From: Bacillus luti
Lineage (GTDB): Bacteria; Bacillota; Bacilli; Bacillales; Bacillaceae_G
NCBI RefSeq assembly: GCF_001884105.1
Contig: NZ_MACI01000093.1
Coordinates: 62,001-126,000 of the forward strand
Length of the DNA: 64,000 nucleotides
Reading direction: 5' to 3'
The notes beneath the pieces are model-generated. The model had not been told where the DNA came from, ran no database searches, and saw only the letters and a program-made list of their open reading frames with translations. Positions 22,670-32,023 of this stretch are shown here, one piece after another (positions within the stretch are counted from its first letter, which is position 1; each line of letters opens with the position of its first letter). Both the position numbers and the translations under genes were made by a program.

Positions 22670-23377
22670 ATGAATGAAGTAAAGCTTTCAAAACGATTAG
22701 AAGAAGTTGTACGTGAAATACCGGTAGGGTCTACAGTTGCTGATATTGGATCGGATCATGCGTATTTACCGTGTTATACAATTATAAATAATATTGCTAC
22801 AAAAGCAGTTGCTGGAGAGGTTGTAGATGGACCATTTCGCTCTGCGCAAGCAACTGTAGCTGAAAGTGGCTTACAAGATAAAGTAGATGTACGTAAAGGG
22901 AATGGATTAGCGGTAATCACACCAGGAGAAGTAGATGTAATTACGGTTGCCGGAATGGGCGGAGCGTTAATTCGTGACATTTTAGAAAGTGGTAAAGAAA
23001 AATTAGAAGGTGTAACGCGTTTAATTTTACAGCCGAATATTGCAGCACATCACATTCGTGAATGGTTTATTGAAAATGGTTGGGAGCTTATCCATGAAAA
23101 AATCGTAAAAGAAGATGGGAAAATTTACGAGATTTTAGTAGGTGAGCGAGGAAATGTTGTAGCGCCTTACTCTGAAAATAAACAAGCTGAATTGTTTATG
23201 GGATCATTTTTAATAAAAGAAAAAAGTGAAGCTTTCGTTGAAAAATGGGAAGGAGAATTAAAAAACTTCCAAAATATTTTAAAACAGTTAGAACGTGCGG
23301 CTGATTCTGAAGAAACAAAAGCGAAGCGTGAGGAAGTAGAAGCGAAAATGAAAATGATAAGGGAGGTTTTATCATGA
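22670..23377 (+). CDS. trmK: tRNA (adenine-22-N1)-methyltransferase TrmK
   Basis: Methylates A22 in the D-loop of some tRNAs (B. subtilis YqfN). The 235-aa protein has a Rossmann fold with ADIGSDHAYLP (about residues 24-34), the GMGG loop (VAGMGGALIRDIL) and a C-terminal coiled coil (about 170-235). Start ATG 22670 behind AGAAGGAGTAATGG. It overlaps yqfO by ATGA, so the two are co-translated. Confidence 0.94.
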   Translation: MNEVKLSKRLEEVVREIPVGSTVADIGSDHAYLPCYTIINNIATKAVAGEVVDGPFRSAQATVAESGLQDKVDVRKGNGLAVITPGEVDVITVAGMGGALIRDILESGKEKLEGVTRLILQPNIAAHHIREWFIENGWELIHEKIVKEDGKIYEILVGERGNVVAPYSENKQAELFMGSFLIKEKSEAFVEKWEGELKNFQNILKQLERAADSEETKAKREEVEAKMKMIREVLS

Positions 23378-24495
23378 GTAAAATTCCAAATGGCCATGAA
23401 ATTATTTCTTTATTTGAAAGTATGTATCCGAAGCATTTGGCAATGGAAGGAGATAAGATTGGCCTGCAGATTGGAGCACTTAATAAACCCGTGCAGCACG
23501 TATTAATTGCGTTAGATGTAACGGAAGAAGTTGTGGATGAAGCAATTCAATTAGGAGCGAATGTCATTATTGCTCATCATCCTTTAATTTTTAACCCGTT
23601 AAAAGCGATTCATACAGATAAGGCGTATGGGAAAATTATTGAAAAGTGTATTAAAAATGATATTGCAATCTATGCAGCACATACAAATGTGGATGTTGCT
23701 AAGGGCGGGGTAAATGATTTACTTGCTGAGGCGTTAGGATTGCAAAATACAGAAGTTTTGGCACCGACATACGCAGAAGAAATGAAAAAAATCGTTGTGT
23801 TTGTACCTGAAACTCATGCAGAAGAAGTAAGAAAAGCATTAGGAGATGCAGGAGCTGGTCATATCGGCAATTACAGCCACTGTACGTTTAATAGCGGGGG
23901 TACAGGCACGTTTGTACCTCAAGAGGGGACAAATCCTTATATCGGGGAAACTGGGCAGTTAGAACGCGTAAACGAAATGCGAATCGAAACGATTATTCCA
24001 GCTTCACTACAGCGAAAAGTGATTAAAGCAATATTAACGGCACATCCATATGAAGAAGTAGCGTATGATGTGTATCCACTGGATAATAAAGGCGAAACAT
24101 TAGGGCTTGGAAAAATAGGATATTTACAAGAAGAAATGACACTTGGACAGTTTGCAGAGCATGTAAAGCAATCATTAGATGTAAAGGGTGCGCGCGTTGT
24201 TGGGAAATTAGATGATAAAGTGCGCAAAGTAGCTGTACTTGGTGGTGATGGTAACAAATATATCAATCAAGCTAAATTTAAAGGAGCGGATGTATATGTA
24301 ACAGGTGACATGTATTATCATGTTGCTCATGATGCGATGATGCTCGGTTTAAATATAGTTGACCCAGGACATAACGTTGAAAAAGTAATGAAGCAAGGTG
24401 TGCAGAAGCAATTGCAAGAAAAAGTAGATGCAAAGAAAATGAATGTAAACATTCATGCTTCGCAGTTACATACAGATCCATTTACATTTGTATAA
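23374..24495 (+). CDS. yqfO: Nif3-like dinuclear metal protein YqfO
   Basis: 373-aa NIF3/DUF34 family protein, cytosolic. The metal site is visible as IIAHHPLIF near residue 71 and DPGHNVEK near the C-terminus. A central insert (about residues 125-240) resembles the PII-like CutA-type domain seen in Bacillus Nif3 proteins. Substrate unknown; a GTP cyclohydrolase I-like role has been proposed for the family. It is coupled to trmK by a 4-bp overlap, and a bidirectional terminator separates it from ispH. Confidence 0.92.
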   Translation: MSKIPNGHEIISLFESMYPKHLAMEGDKIGLQIGALNKPVQHVLIALDVTEEVVDEAIQLGANVIIAHHPLIFNPLKAIHTDKAYGKIIEKCIKNDIAIYAAHTNVDVAKGGVNDLLAEALGLQNTEVLAPTYAEEMKKIVVFVPETHAEEVRKALGDAGAGHIGNYSHCTFNSGGTGTFVPQEGTNPYIGETGQLERVNEMRIETIIPASLQRKVIKAILTAHPYEEVAYDVYPLDNKGETLGLGKIGYLQEEMTLGQFAEHVKQSLDVKGARVVGKLDDKVRKVAVLGGDGNKYINQAKFKGADVYVTGDMYYHVAHDAMMLGLNIVDPGHNVEKVMKQGVQKQLQEKVDAKKMNVNIHASQLHTDPFTFV

Positions 24496-24502
24496 GAAAA
24501 GT

Positions 24503-24534
24503 AAAAACCGTTGCTCATATAGGCAACGGTTTTT
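24503..24534. terminator. Bidirectional terminator between yqfO and ispH
   Basis: AAAAACCGTTGC pairs with GCAACGGTTTTT around TCATATAG. It has T tracts on both strands and lies between convergent genes. Confidence 0.93.
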
Positions 24535-24535
24535 A

Positions 24536-25486
24536 TTATTGTTCTTTTTTCACTTTCACGCGAGGTAATATTTTTTGTAACGGTACTTTTCGAACTCTCT
24601 CCCATGTAGCGGGATTCATTGGGTCATATTGATCTAAGAAAGCGATAACTTCTTTTGTAATTGGTGTTGGAGTAGAAGCGCCTGCTGTAACAGCTACGTT
24701 TTCTACACCTTGTAGCCATTCTAATTTGATTTCACTTACGTCAGCAACGCGGTATGCTTTCGTACCAGCGATTTCTTGTGATACTTGTGCTAAACGGTTT
24801 GAGTTGTTACTTTTCGGATCACCAACAACAATTGTTAAGTCGGCAACATCTGCTTGTTTAGCGACAGCTTCTTGGCGAACTTGAGTTGCTAAGCAAATTT
24901 CTTTATGGAATTCTGCTGTTGGGAATTTCTTCTGAATGTCCTCCATTAAATGTTGAACATCCCATTGGCTCATCGTTGTTTGATTCGTAACTAAAATTTT
25001 ATCAGTTGGAATTTCTAACGTTTTTAAATCATCAGCTCTTTCGATAAGATGAACGATATCAGGTGCAATACCAACCGCGCCTTCTGGTTCGGGATGGTTT
25101 TTTTTACCGATATAAATGACATGGTATCCTTCAGCCTTCTTTGCTTCAATAAGATCATGTGTTTTTGTAACGTCTGGACAAGTGGCATCGATTGTTGTTA
25201 AACCTTTTTCTTTTGCACGTTGTTTAACTTCTGGAGAAACACCGTGTGCAGTGAAAATAACAGTACCCGATTCGATTTTATCCAAAATTTCTAATCGACT
25301 TGGACCGTCTAATGTAATGATGCCATCTTCTTCGAATGCATCTGTTACATGTTTGTTGTGAACAATCATACCTAAAATATAAATAGGTCTTGGTAATGAT
25401 GTATCTAATGCGGCGTTACGTGCAATAACCATCGCGTCCACAACACCGTAGCAATAACCACGAGGGGAAATTTTAACAATTTTCAT
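24536..25486 (-). CDS. ispH: 4-hydroxy-3-methylbut-2-enyl diphosphate reductase IspH
   Basis: Last step of the MEP isoprenoid pathway, making IPP and DMAPP. The 316-aa iron-sulfur enzyme has the three cluster cysteines in GYCYGV (Cys12), DATCPDV and [11 protein letters not shown]. The VTAGAST motif is near the C-terminus. Start ATG 25486 behind GGAGAGG (minus strand). The partner ispG is 8 kb away on the same strand. A putative promoter lies at 25540-25568. Confidence 0.97.
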   Translation of the reverse strand: MKIVKISPRGYCYGVVDAMVIARNAALDTSLPRPIYILGMIVHNKHVTDAFEEDGIITLDGPSRLEILDKIESGTVIFTAHGVSPEVKQRAKEKGLTTIDATCPDVTKTHDLIEAKKAEGYHVIYIGKKNHPEPEGAVGIAPDIVHLIERADDLKTLEIPTDKILVTNQTTMSQWDVQHLMEDIQKKFPTAEFHKEICLATQVRQEAVAKQADVADLTIVVGDPKSNNSNRLAQVSQEIAGTKAYRVADVSEIKLEWLQGVENVAVTAGASTPTPITKEVIAFLDQYDPMNPATWERVRKVPLQKILPRVKVKKEQ

Positions 25487-25539
25487 ATGAGTAATCCTCT
25501 CCTTCTAAACAAGGGATACTTTTGTGCATAGTCTTTTAC

Positions 25540-25568
25540 ATTATAAAGGAGGAGTGGATAGAAAACAA
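25540..25568 (-). promoter_or_regulatory. Putative sigma-A promoter of ispH
   Basis: On the minus strand, TTGTTT, 17-bp spacer, TATAAT. It is about 55 bp upstream of the ispH start and immediately downstream of vrrA. Confidence 0.45.
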
Positions 25569-25575
25569 AGGATTG

Positions 25576-26334
25576 TTACACATATAGTTTTGGTTTTGTT
25601 GCTATTTTTTGAACAGGCTCCTCTCGTACTTCTTTTTCTATGACTGGCTCAATCACTATTTTTTTTCTTTTTCTTTTTTTTTGTGGAGGAGGTGAAGTTG
25701 CTACCTCAACCTTTTCTGCTACGTCTTCAGCCTGATTTTCAGCCTGATCTTCTTCCGTACTTTTTCCAGAGGTGAGGATTTTAACAATGCTTGGTAGGTT
25801 ACGCATAATAGGACCGTACTGTTCGACGACAGGGCTTACAGATTGAACGACTTGGGATACTTTTTCAATATTGTTTATCATATTAGTTGGATTCGAAATT
25901 AAGTTCGCAAAAAAACTACCGATGCCGCTACTCGATGCTGCTGTAGTTGCTGCACCGCCGCGCGTTTCATTTGATTCATACATTTGAGGGGGCATCATTT
26001 GCTCAGGATGCTGCTGCATGTATGGCTGATATTGCTGTGAGTATTGCTGCGGATATTGTTGTTGGTATTGCTGTTGATATTGCTGCTGGTATTGTTGTTG
26101 ATATTGGGGTGGCGGTTGCTGCTGATGTTGATGCATCATTGGAGGCCCTTCCATTTGTCGATAAGGTGAGACCATTTGCATGAAAGGCTCGGTTGGATCG
26201 TGTTTTTTAAAGAGTTTAGCAAGAAATCCTTTCTTTTTTTGTGCCATCGGTGGTAGTTGTGGAATTGGATATGGTGTGTAAGGTTGCTGTCCTGGATTCG
26301 GATACATTTGCCTTATAGGGGATTTCGGAAACAT
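25576..26334 (-). CDS. vrrA: VrrA/YqfQ family protein with Gln-Tyr tandem repeat
   Basis: 252 aa, low-complexity protein at the position of B. subtilis yqfQ. The N-terminus is Pro/Gln/Tyr-rich (residues 1-30), then a Lys patch. Residues 77-104 hold seven four-residue units of QYQQ type. A Gly/Ala/Ser stretch and a predicted helix follow, then an acidic and a Lys-rich tail. This matches the VrrA protein known as a variable-repeat typing locus in B. anthracis. I use ATG 26334 behind AAAGGAGGA; the extension to 26373 lacks a ribosome binding site. The function is unknown; spore association has been suggested for YqfQ. Confidence 0.87.
   Translation of the reverse strand: MFPKSPIRQMYPNPGQQPYTPYPIPQLPPMAQKKKGFLAKLFKKHDPTEPFMQMVSPYRQMEGPPMMHQHQQQPPPQYQQQYQQQYQQQYQQQYPQQYSQQYQPYMQQHPEQMMPPQMYESNETRGGAATTAASSSGIGSFFANLISNPTNMINNIEKVSQVVQSVSPVVEQYGPIMRNLPSIVKILTSGKSTEEDQAENQAEDVAEKVEVATSPPPQKKRKRKKIVIEPVIEKEVREEPVQKIATKPKLYV
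26023..26106 (-). repeat. vrrA 12-bp variable-number tandem repeat
   Basis: Seven in-frame 12-bp units on the minus strand, based on CAATATCAACAA and its synonymous variants. They encode QYQQ four times, then QYPQ, QYSQ and QYQP. The first four units are closest to each other. As the unit is a multiple of three, copy-number change keeps the reading frame. Confidence 0.9.
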
Positions 26335-26514
26335 GTGAGAAATCCTCCTTTCTTCAGTTAGGTATATACACATACAATATGCAATGAAAGGGAAGAAGGT
26401 TAGTTTTTAAAGGAAAAACCTAAACTAAAGATGGATTTTACTTGTAGATTTCGATATAATGTAGACTTGACTGATTTGTGCGCGCAGTAGAAATTTAGAA
26501 AGAAGGTGTAACTT

Positions 26515-27825
26515 ATGACACAACAAACTTTTACACAGTATGATTTTAAACCATTTTTAATAGATGCAGTTCGTGAACTACGCTTTACAGAGCCGACAGG
26601 AATTCAACAGAAAATTTTCCCGGTCGTGAAAAAAGGTGTAAGTGTAATTGGACAATCCCAAACAGGTTCTGGGAAAACACATGCATATTTACTTCCTACA
26701 CTGAACAGAATTAATCCAAGTCGTGAAGAAGTACAACTTGTTATTACAGCGCCTACTCGTGAGTTGGCACAACAAATTTACGAGGAAATCGTGAAATTAA
26801 CAAAGTTCTGTGCGGAAGATCAACTGATTACAGCGCGTTGTTTAATTGGTGGAACTGATAAACAACGATCAATTGAAAAGTTGAAAAAACAACCTCATAT
26901 TGTAGTTGGAACACCAGGACGTATTAAAGACTTAGTAGAAGAACAAGCGTTATTTGTTCATAAAGCAAATACGATTATTGTCGATGAAGCAGACTTAATG
27001 CTTGATATGGGATTCATTCATGATGTAGATAAAATTGCAGCACGCATGCCTAAAAACTTGCAAATGCTAGTTTTCTCTGCAACAATTCCTCAAAAACTAA
27101 AACCGTTTCTGAAGAAATATATGGAGAATCCAGAGCATATTCATATCAATCCAAAACAAGTTGCGGCTGGAAATATTGAACATTATTTAGTACCTTCTAA
27201 ACATCGTAACAAAATCGATTTAGTGAACAAAATGTTGCTACAATTTAAACCGTATTTAGCAGTTGTTTTTACGAATACGAAGAAGATGGCAGATCAGGTT
27301 GCTGACGGATTAATGGAACGTGGCTTAAAAGTTGGACGAATTCACGGAGATTTATCACCGCGTGATCGTAAAAAAATGATGAAACAAATTCGTGACCTTG
27401 AATTCCAATATATTGTTGCAACTGATTTAGCAGCACGTGGTATTGATATTGAAGGAATTAGCCATGTTATTAACTATGAGCTTCCATCAGATTTAGATTT
27501 CTTCGTTCACCGCGTTGGAAGAACAGCACGTGCAGGTCATTCAGGTATTGCTGTGACAATTTATGATCCAGCAAACGAAGAAGCGTTAGATAGCTTAGAA
27601 AAACAACGTCATATCGAGTTCAAACATGTAGATTTACGTGGAGATGAGTGGGCAGATTTAGGTGAACGTCGTCGTCGTAAGAGTCGTAAAAAACCAAATG
27701 ATGAAATGGACGTTATGGCAACAAAAGTTGTTAAAAAGCCGAAAAAAGTAAAACCGAACTATAAACGCAAACTTGCAACAGAACGTGACAAAGTGAAGAG
27801 AAAATATAGCAATAAAAAAAGATAA
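26515..27825 (+). CDS. cshB: DEAD-box RNA helicase CshB
   Basis: ATP-dependent RNA helicase linked to cold growth and mRNA/ribosome metabolism (B. subtilis YqfR). The 436-aa protein shows the Q motif (FTEPTGIQQ), motif I SQTGSGKT, PTRELAQQI, DEAD in IIVDEADLMLDMG, SATIP, and motif VI HRVGRTARAG. A strongly basic tail follows (about residues 385-436) for RNA binding. Start ATG 26515 behind GAAGGTG. The stop lies inside the terminator hairpin. Confidence 0.95.
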   Translation: MTQQTFTQYDFKPFLIDAVRELRFTEPTGIQQKIFPVVKKGVSVIGQSQTGSGKTHAYLLPTLNRINPSREEVQLVITAPTRELAQQIYEEIVKLTKFCAEDQLITARCLIGGTDKQRSIEKLKKQPHIVVGTPGRIKDLVEEQALFVHKANTIIVDEADLMLDMGFIHDVDKIAARMPKNLQMLVFSATIPQKLKPFLKKYMENPEHIHINPKQVAAGNIEHYLVPSKHRNKIDLVNKMLLQFKPYLAVVFTNTKKMADQVADGLMERGLKVGRIHGDLSPRDRKKMMKQIRDLEFQYIVATDLAARGIDIEGISHVINYELPSDLDFFVHRVGRTARAGHSGIAVTIYDPANEEALDSLEKQRHIEFKHVDLRGDEWADLGERRRRKSRKKPNDEMDVMATKVVKKPKKVKPNYKRKLATERDKVKRKYSNKKR

Positions 27826-27847
27826 GGGACTTCCCTTATCTTTTTTT
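27814..27847 (+). terminator. Terminator overlapping the cshB stop
   Basis: AAAAAAAGATAAGGGA pairs with TCCCTTATCTTTTTTT around CT. The stop codon is in the left arm. Confidence 0.93.
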
Positions 27848-27890
27848 ATCCCGCTATTTGCGGGGGCAATAATCAGTGGAGAATGGAAAA
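27848..27890 (-). repeat. Decayed bcr1-like remnant after cshB
   Basis: ATCCCGCTATTTGCGGG followed by CAATAATCAGTGGAGAATG resembles the reverse complement of the full-length element's two ends (ACCCCGCATTAACGGGC and AATAATCAGTGGGGGTGAA) with the middle lost. Similarity is partial. Confidence 0.4.
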
Positions 27891-27959
27891 AACAATTCAC
27901 TACATATTTCTACAAATTATGCTATCATTATATCTATTGTATATTGAAGAGGTGATTGT

Positions 27960-28856
27960 ATGTTAAAGATTGGATCTCATGTTTCCATGAGTGGTAAGAA
28001 AATGTTATTAGCAGCAAGTGAAGAGGCTGTTTCATACGGTGCAACGACGTTTATGATTTATACAGGTGCACCGCAAAATACAAGAAGAAAACCAATTGAA
28101 GAATTGAACATAGAAGCAGGAAGAAAACATATGGAATTAAACGGTATTGAAGAAATTATCGTACATGCGCCATATATTATTAATGTTGGGAATACGACGA
28201 AGCCAGAAACATTCCAATTAGGTGTAGACTTCCTTCGCATGGAAATTGAAAGAACATCAGCATTAGGTGTGGCGAAACAAATCGTCCTTCACCCAGGTGC
28301 GCACGTTGGTGCAGGAGCAGATGCTGGTATTCAACAAATTATTAAAGGGCTTAATGAAGTATTAACGCCAGACCAGACGGTTAACATTGCGTTAGAAACG
28401 ATGGCAGGAAAAGGAACGGAATGCGGCCGTAGTTTTGAAGAAATTGCAAAAATTATTGATGGTGTAAAATATAATGAAAAACTATCAGTATGTTTTGATA
28501 CGTGTCATACGCACGATGCAGGATATGACATTGTAAATGACTTTGACGGTGTATTAAACGAATTTGATAAGATTGTTGGTATCGATCGTTTACAAGTACT
28601 TCATATTAATGATAGTAAAAATGTACGCGGCGCAGGAAAAGACCGTCATGAAAATATCGGTTTCGGTCATATCGGTTATAAAGCGTTGCATCACATTGTA
28701 CATCATCCGCAGTTAATGAACGTGCCGAAAATTCTTGAAACACCGTATGTAGGTGAAGATAAAAAAGATAAGAAGCCACCATATAAATTTGAAATCGAAA
28801 TGCTGAAAAATGGTACGTTTGATGAGGGGATTCTTGAAAAAATTAAAGCGCAATAA
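27960..28856 (+). CDS. nfo: Endonuclease IV (AP endonuclease)
   Basis: Cleaves abasic sites and 3' blocks in base-excision repair. The 298-aa TIM-barrel enzyme has the zinc ligands in [35 protein letters not shown] and the GFGHIG stretch. Start ATG 27960 behind AAGAGGTGATTG. Followed by a bidirectional terminator. Same position as B. subtilis yqfS. Confidence 0.97.
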   Translation: MLKIGSHVSMSGKKMLLAASEEAVSYGATTFMIYTGAPQNTRRKPIEELNIEAGRKHMELNGIEEIIVHAPYIINVGNTTKPETFQLGVDFLRMEIERTSALGVAKQIVLHPGAHVGAGADAGIQQIIKGLNEVLTPDQTVNIALETMAGKGTECGRSFEEIAKIIDGVKYNEKLSVCFDTCHTHDAGYDIVNDFDGVLNEFDKIVGIDRLQVLHINDSKNVRGAGKDRHENIGFGHIGYKALHHIVHHPQLMNVPKILETPYVGEDKKDKKPPYKFEIEMLKNGTFDEGILEKIKAQ

Positions 28857-28857
28857 T

Positions 28858-28890
28858 AATAAGGAGGGGGACTTTTCCCCTCCTTATTTT
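28858..28890. terminator. Bidirectional terminator between nfo and yqfT
   Basis: ATAAGGAGGGG pairs with CCCCTCCTTAT around GACTTTT. It lies between convergent genes. Confidence 0.9.
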
Positions 28891-29138
28891 AGTAGTTGTT
28901 GAAATAAAGTATTTACTTGTTGAGCGGTAGTAGGAGAGGTTACTTTTGCGATTTGTTTTAAGAGCTCTAGTCTCTCATTGTTATCGTAAATGTTAATATT
29001 CTTTCCTTTTATAAGTACAACAATTTGATCAGCTTGTGCAGCCGTAATTGGAACTTCATATTCTTTACTATATTTCAATAACTCTTTTGTGGAAATGTGA
29101 TTTAATTTTTTATTTACAAGTTGTTTAATGAGGTTCAT
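28884..29138 (-). CDS. yqfT: DUF2624 family protein YqfT
   Basis: Small helical protein, 84 aa, of unknown function, at the position of B. subtilis yqfT. It reads MNLIKQLVNKKLNHISTKEL and has a regularly spaced helical pattern with VPITAAQADQIVVLI in the middle. I use ATG 29138 behind GAAGGAGGATAACTC. The in-frame extension to 29222 has no ribosome binding site and would overlap it. No neighbours suggest a role. Confidence 0.85.
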   Translation of the reverse strand: MNLIKQLVNKKLNHISTKELLKYSKEYEVPITAAQADQIVVLIKGKNINIYDNNERLELLKQIAKVTSPTTAQQVNTLFQQLLK

Positions 29139-29287
29139 CGAGTTATCCTCCTTCACACGTTCTTCTATCGAAATATATGAGTACGTAGCTTGTACATATT
29201 CGTATAGAGTTTCTTTTTTCATGAGAAAAAGAAGCGTATGTTATAATATAAGGACAAAACTATAGAAAAAGAGTATGGGGAGGATTT

Positions 29288-30166
29288 ATGGAGCAAAAGC
29301 AACATCGAAAAGAAAGTGTTATTCATCTTATTTATCGTTTAGTTATGATTGTTTTTGGGGCAGCATGTGCGGCGGTAGCAATTGAACTATTTTTAATGCC
29401 AAATAAGATTATTGATGGTGGAATTATTGGTATTTCTCTTATTTTAGATTATCTTACTCCTAATATTTGGTGGTTAAGTTTCTCAACTTTGGTTGTTGTT
29501 CTCAATATTCCGTTTATGTATTCAGGTTATAAGCAAATCGGAAAAACATTCATGCTATCTTCGGCGTTCGGTATTGTAGCTTTAGCGTTTATTGAATCAA
29601 CGTTACATGCTGTTCCGCCATTTACAACAGAGCCTATTTTAGCGACAGTGTTTGGTGGTCTTATTTTAGGGCTTGGTGTAGGACTCGTTATTCGTCATGG
29701 TGGATCAATGGACGGAACAGAAATTATGGGTATTTTATTAACGAAGAAATTACCTTTCTCCGTTGGCGAATTTGTAATGTTTGTGAACTTATTCATTTTT
29801 GCATGGGCAGCATTTGTATTTGGTGTTGAACAAGCTATGTATTCTGTTATGACGTATTACATCGCATTCAAAACGATTGATACAGTCATTCAAGGGTTAG
29901 ATGAAACGAAAGCCGTTTTAATTGTATCAGATCAATATGAGGAAGTATCAAATGCGATTTTGCATCGTCTCGGTCGTGGAACTACAAAGCTTGTAGCGAA
30001 AGGCGGTTACACGGATAAAGAAAAAGAAGTGATCTATGCAGTTGTAACGCGTCTGGAAGTGACAAAGTTAAAATCAATTGTGTATGAAATTGATGCGAAT
30101 GCGTTTGTTACGATTATGAGTACACAAGAGACAAATGGTGGTAAGTTTAAATCGGCAATTCACTAA
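29288..30166 (+). CDS. yqfU: YitT family membrane protein (YqfU)
   Basis: 292-aa membrane protein of the YitT/DUF161 family with a C-terminal DUF2179 cytosolic domain. Five or so hydrophobic segments lie between residues 12 and 200 (for example [19 protein letters not shown]). The soluble domain (about 205-292) contains [20 protein letters not shown], which resembles a ligand-sensing fold. Substrate unknown. Start ATG 29288 behind GGGGAGG. Same place as B. subtilis yqfU. Confidence 0.9.
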   Translation: MEQKQHRKESVIHLIYRLVMIVFGAACAAVAIELFLMPNKIIDGGIIGISLILDYLTPNIWWLSFSTLVVVLNIPFMYSGYKQIGKTFMLSSAFGIVALAFIESTLHAVPPFTTEPILATVFGGLILGLGVGLVIRHGGSMDGTEIMGILLTKKLPFSVGEFVMFVNLFIFAWAAFVFGVEQAMYSVMTYYIAFKTIDTVIQGLDETKAVLIVSDQYEEVSNAILHRLGRGTTKLVAKGGYTDKEKEVIYAVVTRLEVTKLKSIVYEIDANAFVTIMSTQETNGGKFKSAIH

Positions 30167-30176
30167 AAATGTATCC

Positions 30177-30235
30177 GGTAAAAGCCCTCACCAATCGATA
30201 GAGGATGGCCTTATCTAATTAAGGTTTCACTTTAT
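30177..30235 (-). repeat. Decayed bcr1-like remnant, minus orientation
   Basis: GGTAAAAGCCC...CCAATCGATAGAGGATGG...CTAATTAAGGTTTCACTTTAT corresponds, with losses, to the reverse complement of the left third of the full-length element, ending in its GTTTCACTTT border. Confidence 0.5.
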
Positions 30236-30249
30236 AGGAATATTTTTCG

Positions 30250-30279
30250 AAAGCAGAGAATTTTTCTCTGCTTTTTGTT
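30250..30279 (+). terminator. Terminator downstream of yqfU
   Basis: AAAGCAGAGA pairs with TCTCTGCTTT around a T-rich loop, followed by TTGTT. Confidence 0.85.
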
Positions 30280-30327
30280 ATAATAGTAAGGTTTCTTGAA
30301 ATAAATGATATATTTTAGGCAGATTGG

Positions 30328-30356
30328 TTTACAACTATAATAAGCTGTACTATAAT
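30328..30356 (+). promoter_or_regulatory. Sigma-A promoter of the znu-zur operon
   Basis: TTTACA, 17-bp spacer, TATAAT. The predicted start of transcription falls near 30363, just before the Zur-box-like site. Confidence 0.75.
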
Positions 30357-30368
30357 TCAAATAGATAT

Positions 30369-30389
30369 AAATCGGAATCATTCTGAATT
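30369..30389 (+). promoter_or_regulatory. Zur-box-like operator
   Basis: AAATCGGAATCATTCTGAAT plus T, a near-palindrome centred on C30379. It agrees with the B. subtilis Zur consensus as I recall it (AAATCGTAATNATTACGATTT) at 16 of 20 defined positions. Placed just downstream of the promoter, where bound zinc-Zur would block transcription of znuC-znuB-zur. Confidence 0.75.
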
Positions 30390-30406
30390 AAAATAGGTGA
30401 GATGCT

Positions 30407-31177
30407 ATGAATAATATATTGGAAATAGAAGGATTAACGTTTCGATACGAAGATCGCAACGTGTTAGAAGATATTAATTTGCAAGTTCCGAAGGGAGCTT
30501 TTTTAGGTTTAGTTGGGCCGAACGGTTCAGGGAAATCGACTTTACTTAAATGTTTATTGGGTGTTTTAAAGCCGAAACAAGGAAGCATTCGATTGTTTGG
30601 TATTGATAGTAAGAAGTTTAAAGAATGGAATAAAGTTGGTTATGTATCACAAAAGGCAAGTAGTTTTAACTCAGGTTTCCCAGCAACAGTTTTTGAGGTC
30701 GTGTCAATGGGACTTGTTTCGAAAAAAGGTCTTTTTCGCTTCTTTACGAAAGATGATAAGAAAAAAGTAGAAAAAGCAATTGCTGATGTCGGTATGAGTG
30801 AATTTCAAGGACGCAATATTGGAGAACTTTCTGGTGGACAACAACAACGTGTATTTATTGCTCGCGCACTTGTAAGTGATCCACAATTGCTTATTTTGGA
30901 CGAGCCTACTGTTGGGATCGATGTGAAAAATGTAGAAAGCTTTTACGAGATATTAGAGGATTTAAACAAAAGGTTGGGCATCACGTTAATTCTTGTTACG
31001 CACGATATGGGAGCAGTTACCGAGAAGGTAACACATGTTGCATGCTTAAACCAACATCTACATTTCCATGGTAATGTAGAGAAATTCCGAGAGTTAGAAG
31101 ATGCAGAAATGTCTATTTTATATGGGCATCATGTTCACCGTTTAGAACACGAACATGAGCATCACGGGAGGATATAA
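30407..31177 (+). CDS. znuC: Zinc ABC transporter ATP-binding protein
   Basis: ATPase subunit of a high-affinity metal importer, 256 aa. It has Walker A GPNGSGKST (about residues 38-46), signature LSGGQQQR and Walker B LLILDEPTVGID. The C-terminus is His-rich (HHVHRLEHEHEHH), common in zinc transporters. Zinc rather than manganese is inferred from the co-operonic zur and the operator. Start ATG 30407 behind GGTGAGATG. It overlaps znuB by 1 bp. The substrate-binding lipoprotein is not encoded here. Confidence 0.92.
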   Translation: MNNILEIEGLTFRYEDRNVLEDINLQVPKGAFLGLVGPNGSGKSTLLKCLLGVLKPKQGSIRLFGIDSKKFKEWNKVGYVSQKASSFNSGFPATVFEVVSMGLVSKKGLFRFFTKDDKKKVEKAIADVGMSEFQGRNIGELSGGQQQRVFIARALVSDPQLLILDEPTVGIDVKNVESFYEILEDLNKRLGITLILVTHDMGAVTEKVTHVACLNQHLHFHGNVEKFRELEDAEMSILYGHHVHRLEHEHEHHGRI

Positions 31178-32010
31178 TGATACAAGATTTTTTACAATAT
31201 GACTTTTTACGTAACTCTTTATATGCAGGGATTTTAATAGGACTTGTCGCGCCACTTATTGGTGTGTTTGTTGTCATTCGCCGCATGTCGCTTATTGCAG
31301 ATGCATTAAGCCATGTGACGTTATCAGGTATTGCGGCAAGTTTATTACTTGAAAAAACAATTTTTACAGGTGGATTTTTAAATCCTCTATATATGGGGAT
31401 GATTTTCTCAATAGGTGGAGCGTTACTAATTGAGAAGTTACGAACTGTATATAAGCATTATCAAGAATTAGCGATTCCAATTATTCTTTCAGCGGGAATG
31501 GGAATCGGTGTTATTTTCATTTCGCTTGCCAATGGATTTAACACAGATTTATTTAGTTATTTATTTGGTAGTGTAAGTGCTGTTACAAGTACGGATTTAA
31601 TTATTATCGGTATTGTAGCAATTGTTGTTATTGCAACGATTATTTTATTATATAAAGAGTTGTTTTTACTATCATTTGATGAAGAATATGCTGTATCAAC
31701 TGGTTTGAGTGCAAAGTGGATTCACTTTATTTTTATTATTTTAGTTGCGCTTGTTATCGCGGTATCAATGCGTGTTGTAGGTGTTCTTCTCGTATCATCT
31801 TTAATGACATTACCAGTTGCAGCAAGTATTCGTATTGCAAAAGGATTTAAACAAACCATTTTCTTTTCCATTTTATTTGGTGAAATTGCAGTAATTGGTG
31901 GAATGTTTGCTTCGTATCAACTTGATCTAGCACCAGGTGGTACAATTGTTATGATAGCAGTTCTTATTTTAATCGGTGCAATTTTATGGAAGAAGAAAAA
32001 AACTGCATAA
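31177..32010 (+). CDS. znuB: Zinc ABC transporter permease
   Basis: Integral membrane subunit of the importer, 277 aa, ABC-3 family, with about eight hydrophobic helices (for example [20 protein letters not shown] and [21 protein letters not shown]). The cytosolic coupling region is AISLxLLLE-like around residues 45-55. It overlaps the znuC stop by 1 bp and ends 13 bp before zur. The metal is inferred from context. Confidence 0.92.
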   Translation: MIQDFLQYDFLRNSLYAGILIGLVAPLIGVFVVIRRMSLIADALSHVTLSGIAASLLLEKTIFTGGFLNPLYMGMIFSIGGALLIEKLRTVYKHYQELAIPIILSAGMGIGVIFISLANGFNTDLFSYLFGSVSAVTSTDLIIIGIVAIVVIATIILLYKELFLLSFDEEYAVSTGLSAKWIHFIFIILVALVIAVSMRVVGVLLVSSLMTLPVAASIRIAKGFKQTIFFSILFGEIAVIGGMFASYQLDLAPGGTIVMIAVLILIGAILWKKKKTA

Positions 32011-32023
32011 AGTAGGGATAGGT

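Noticed and set aside
25947-26183. Alanine/valine-rich open frame antisense to vrrA
   Set aside because: Produced by the Gln-Tyr tandem repeat read on the other strand. No ribosome binding site.
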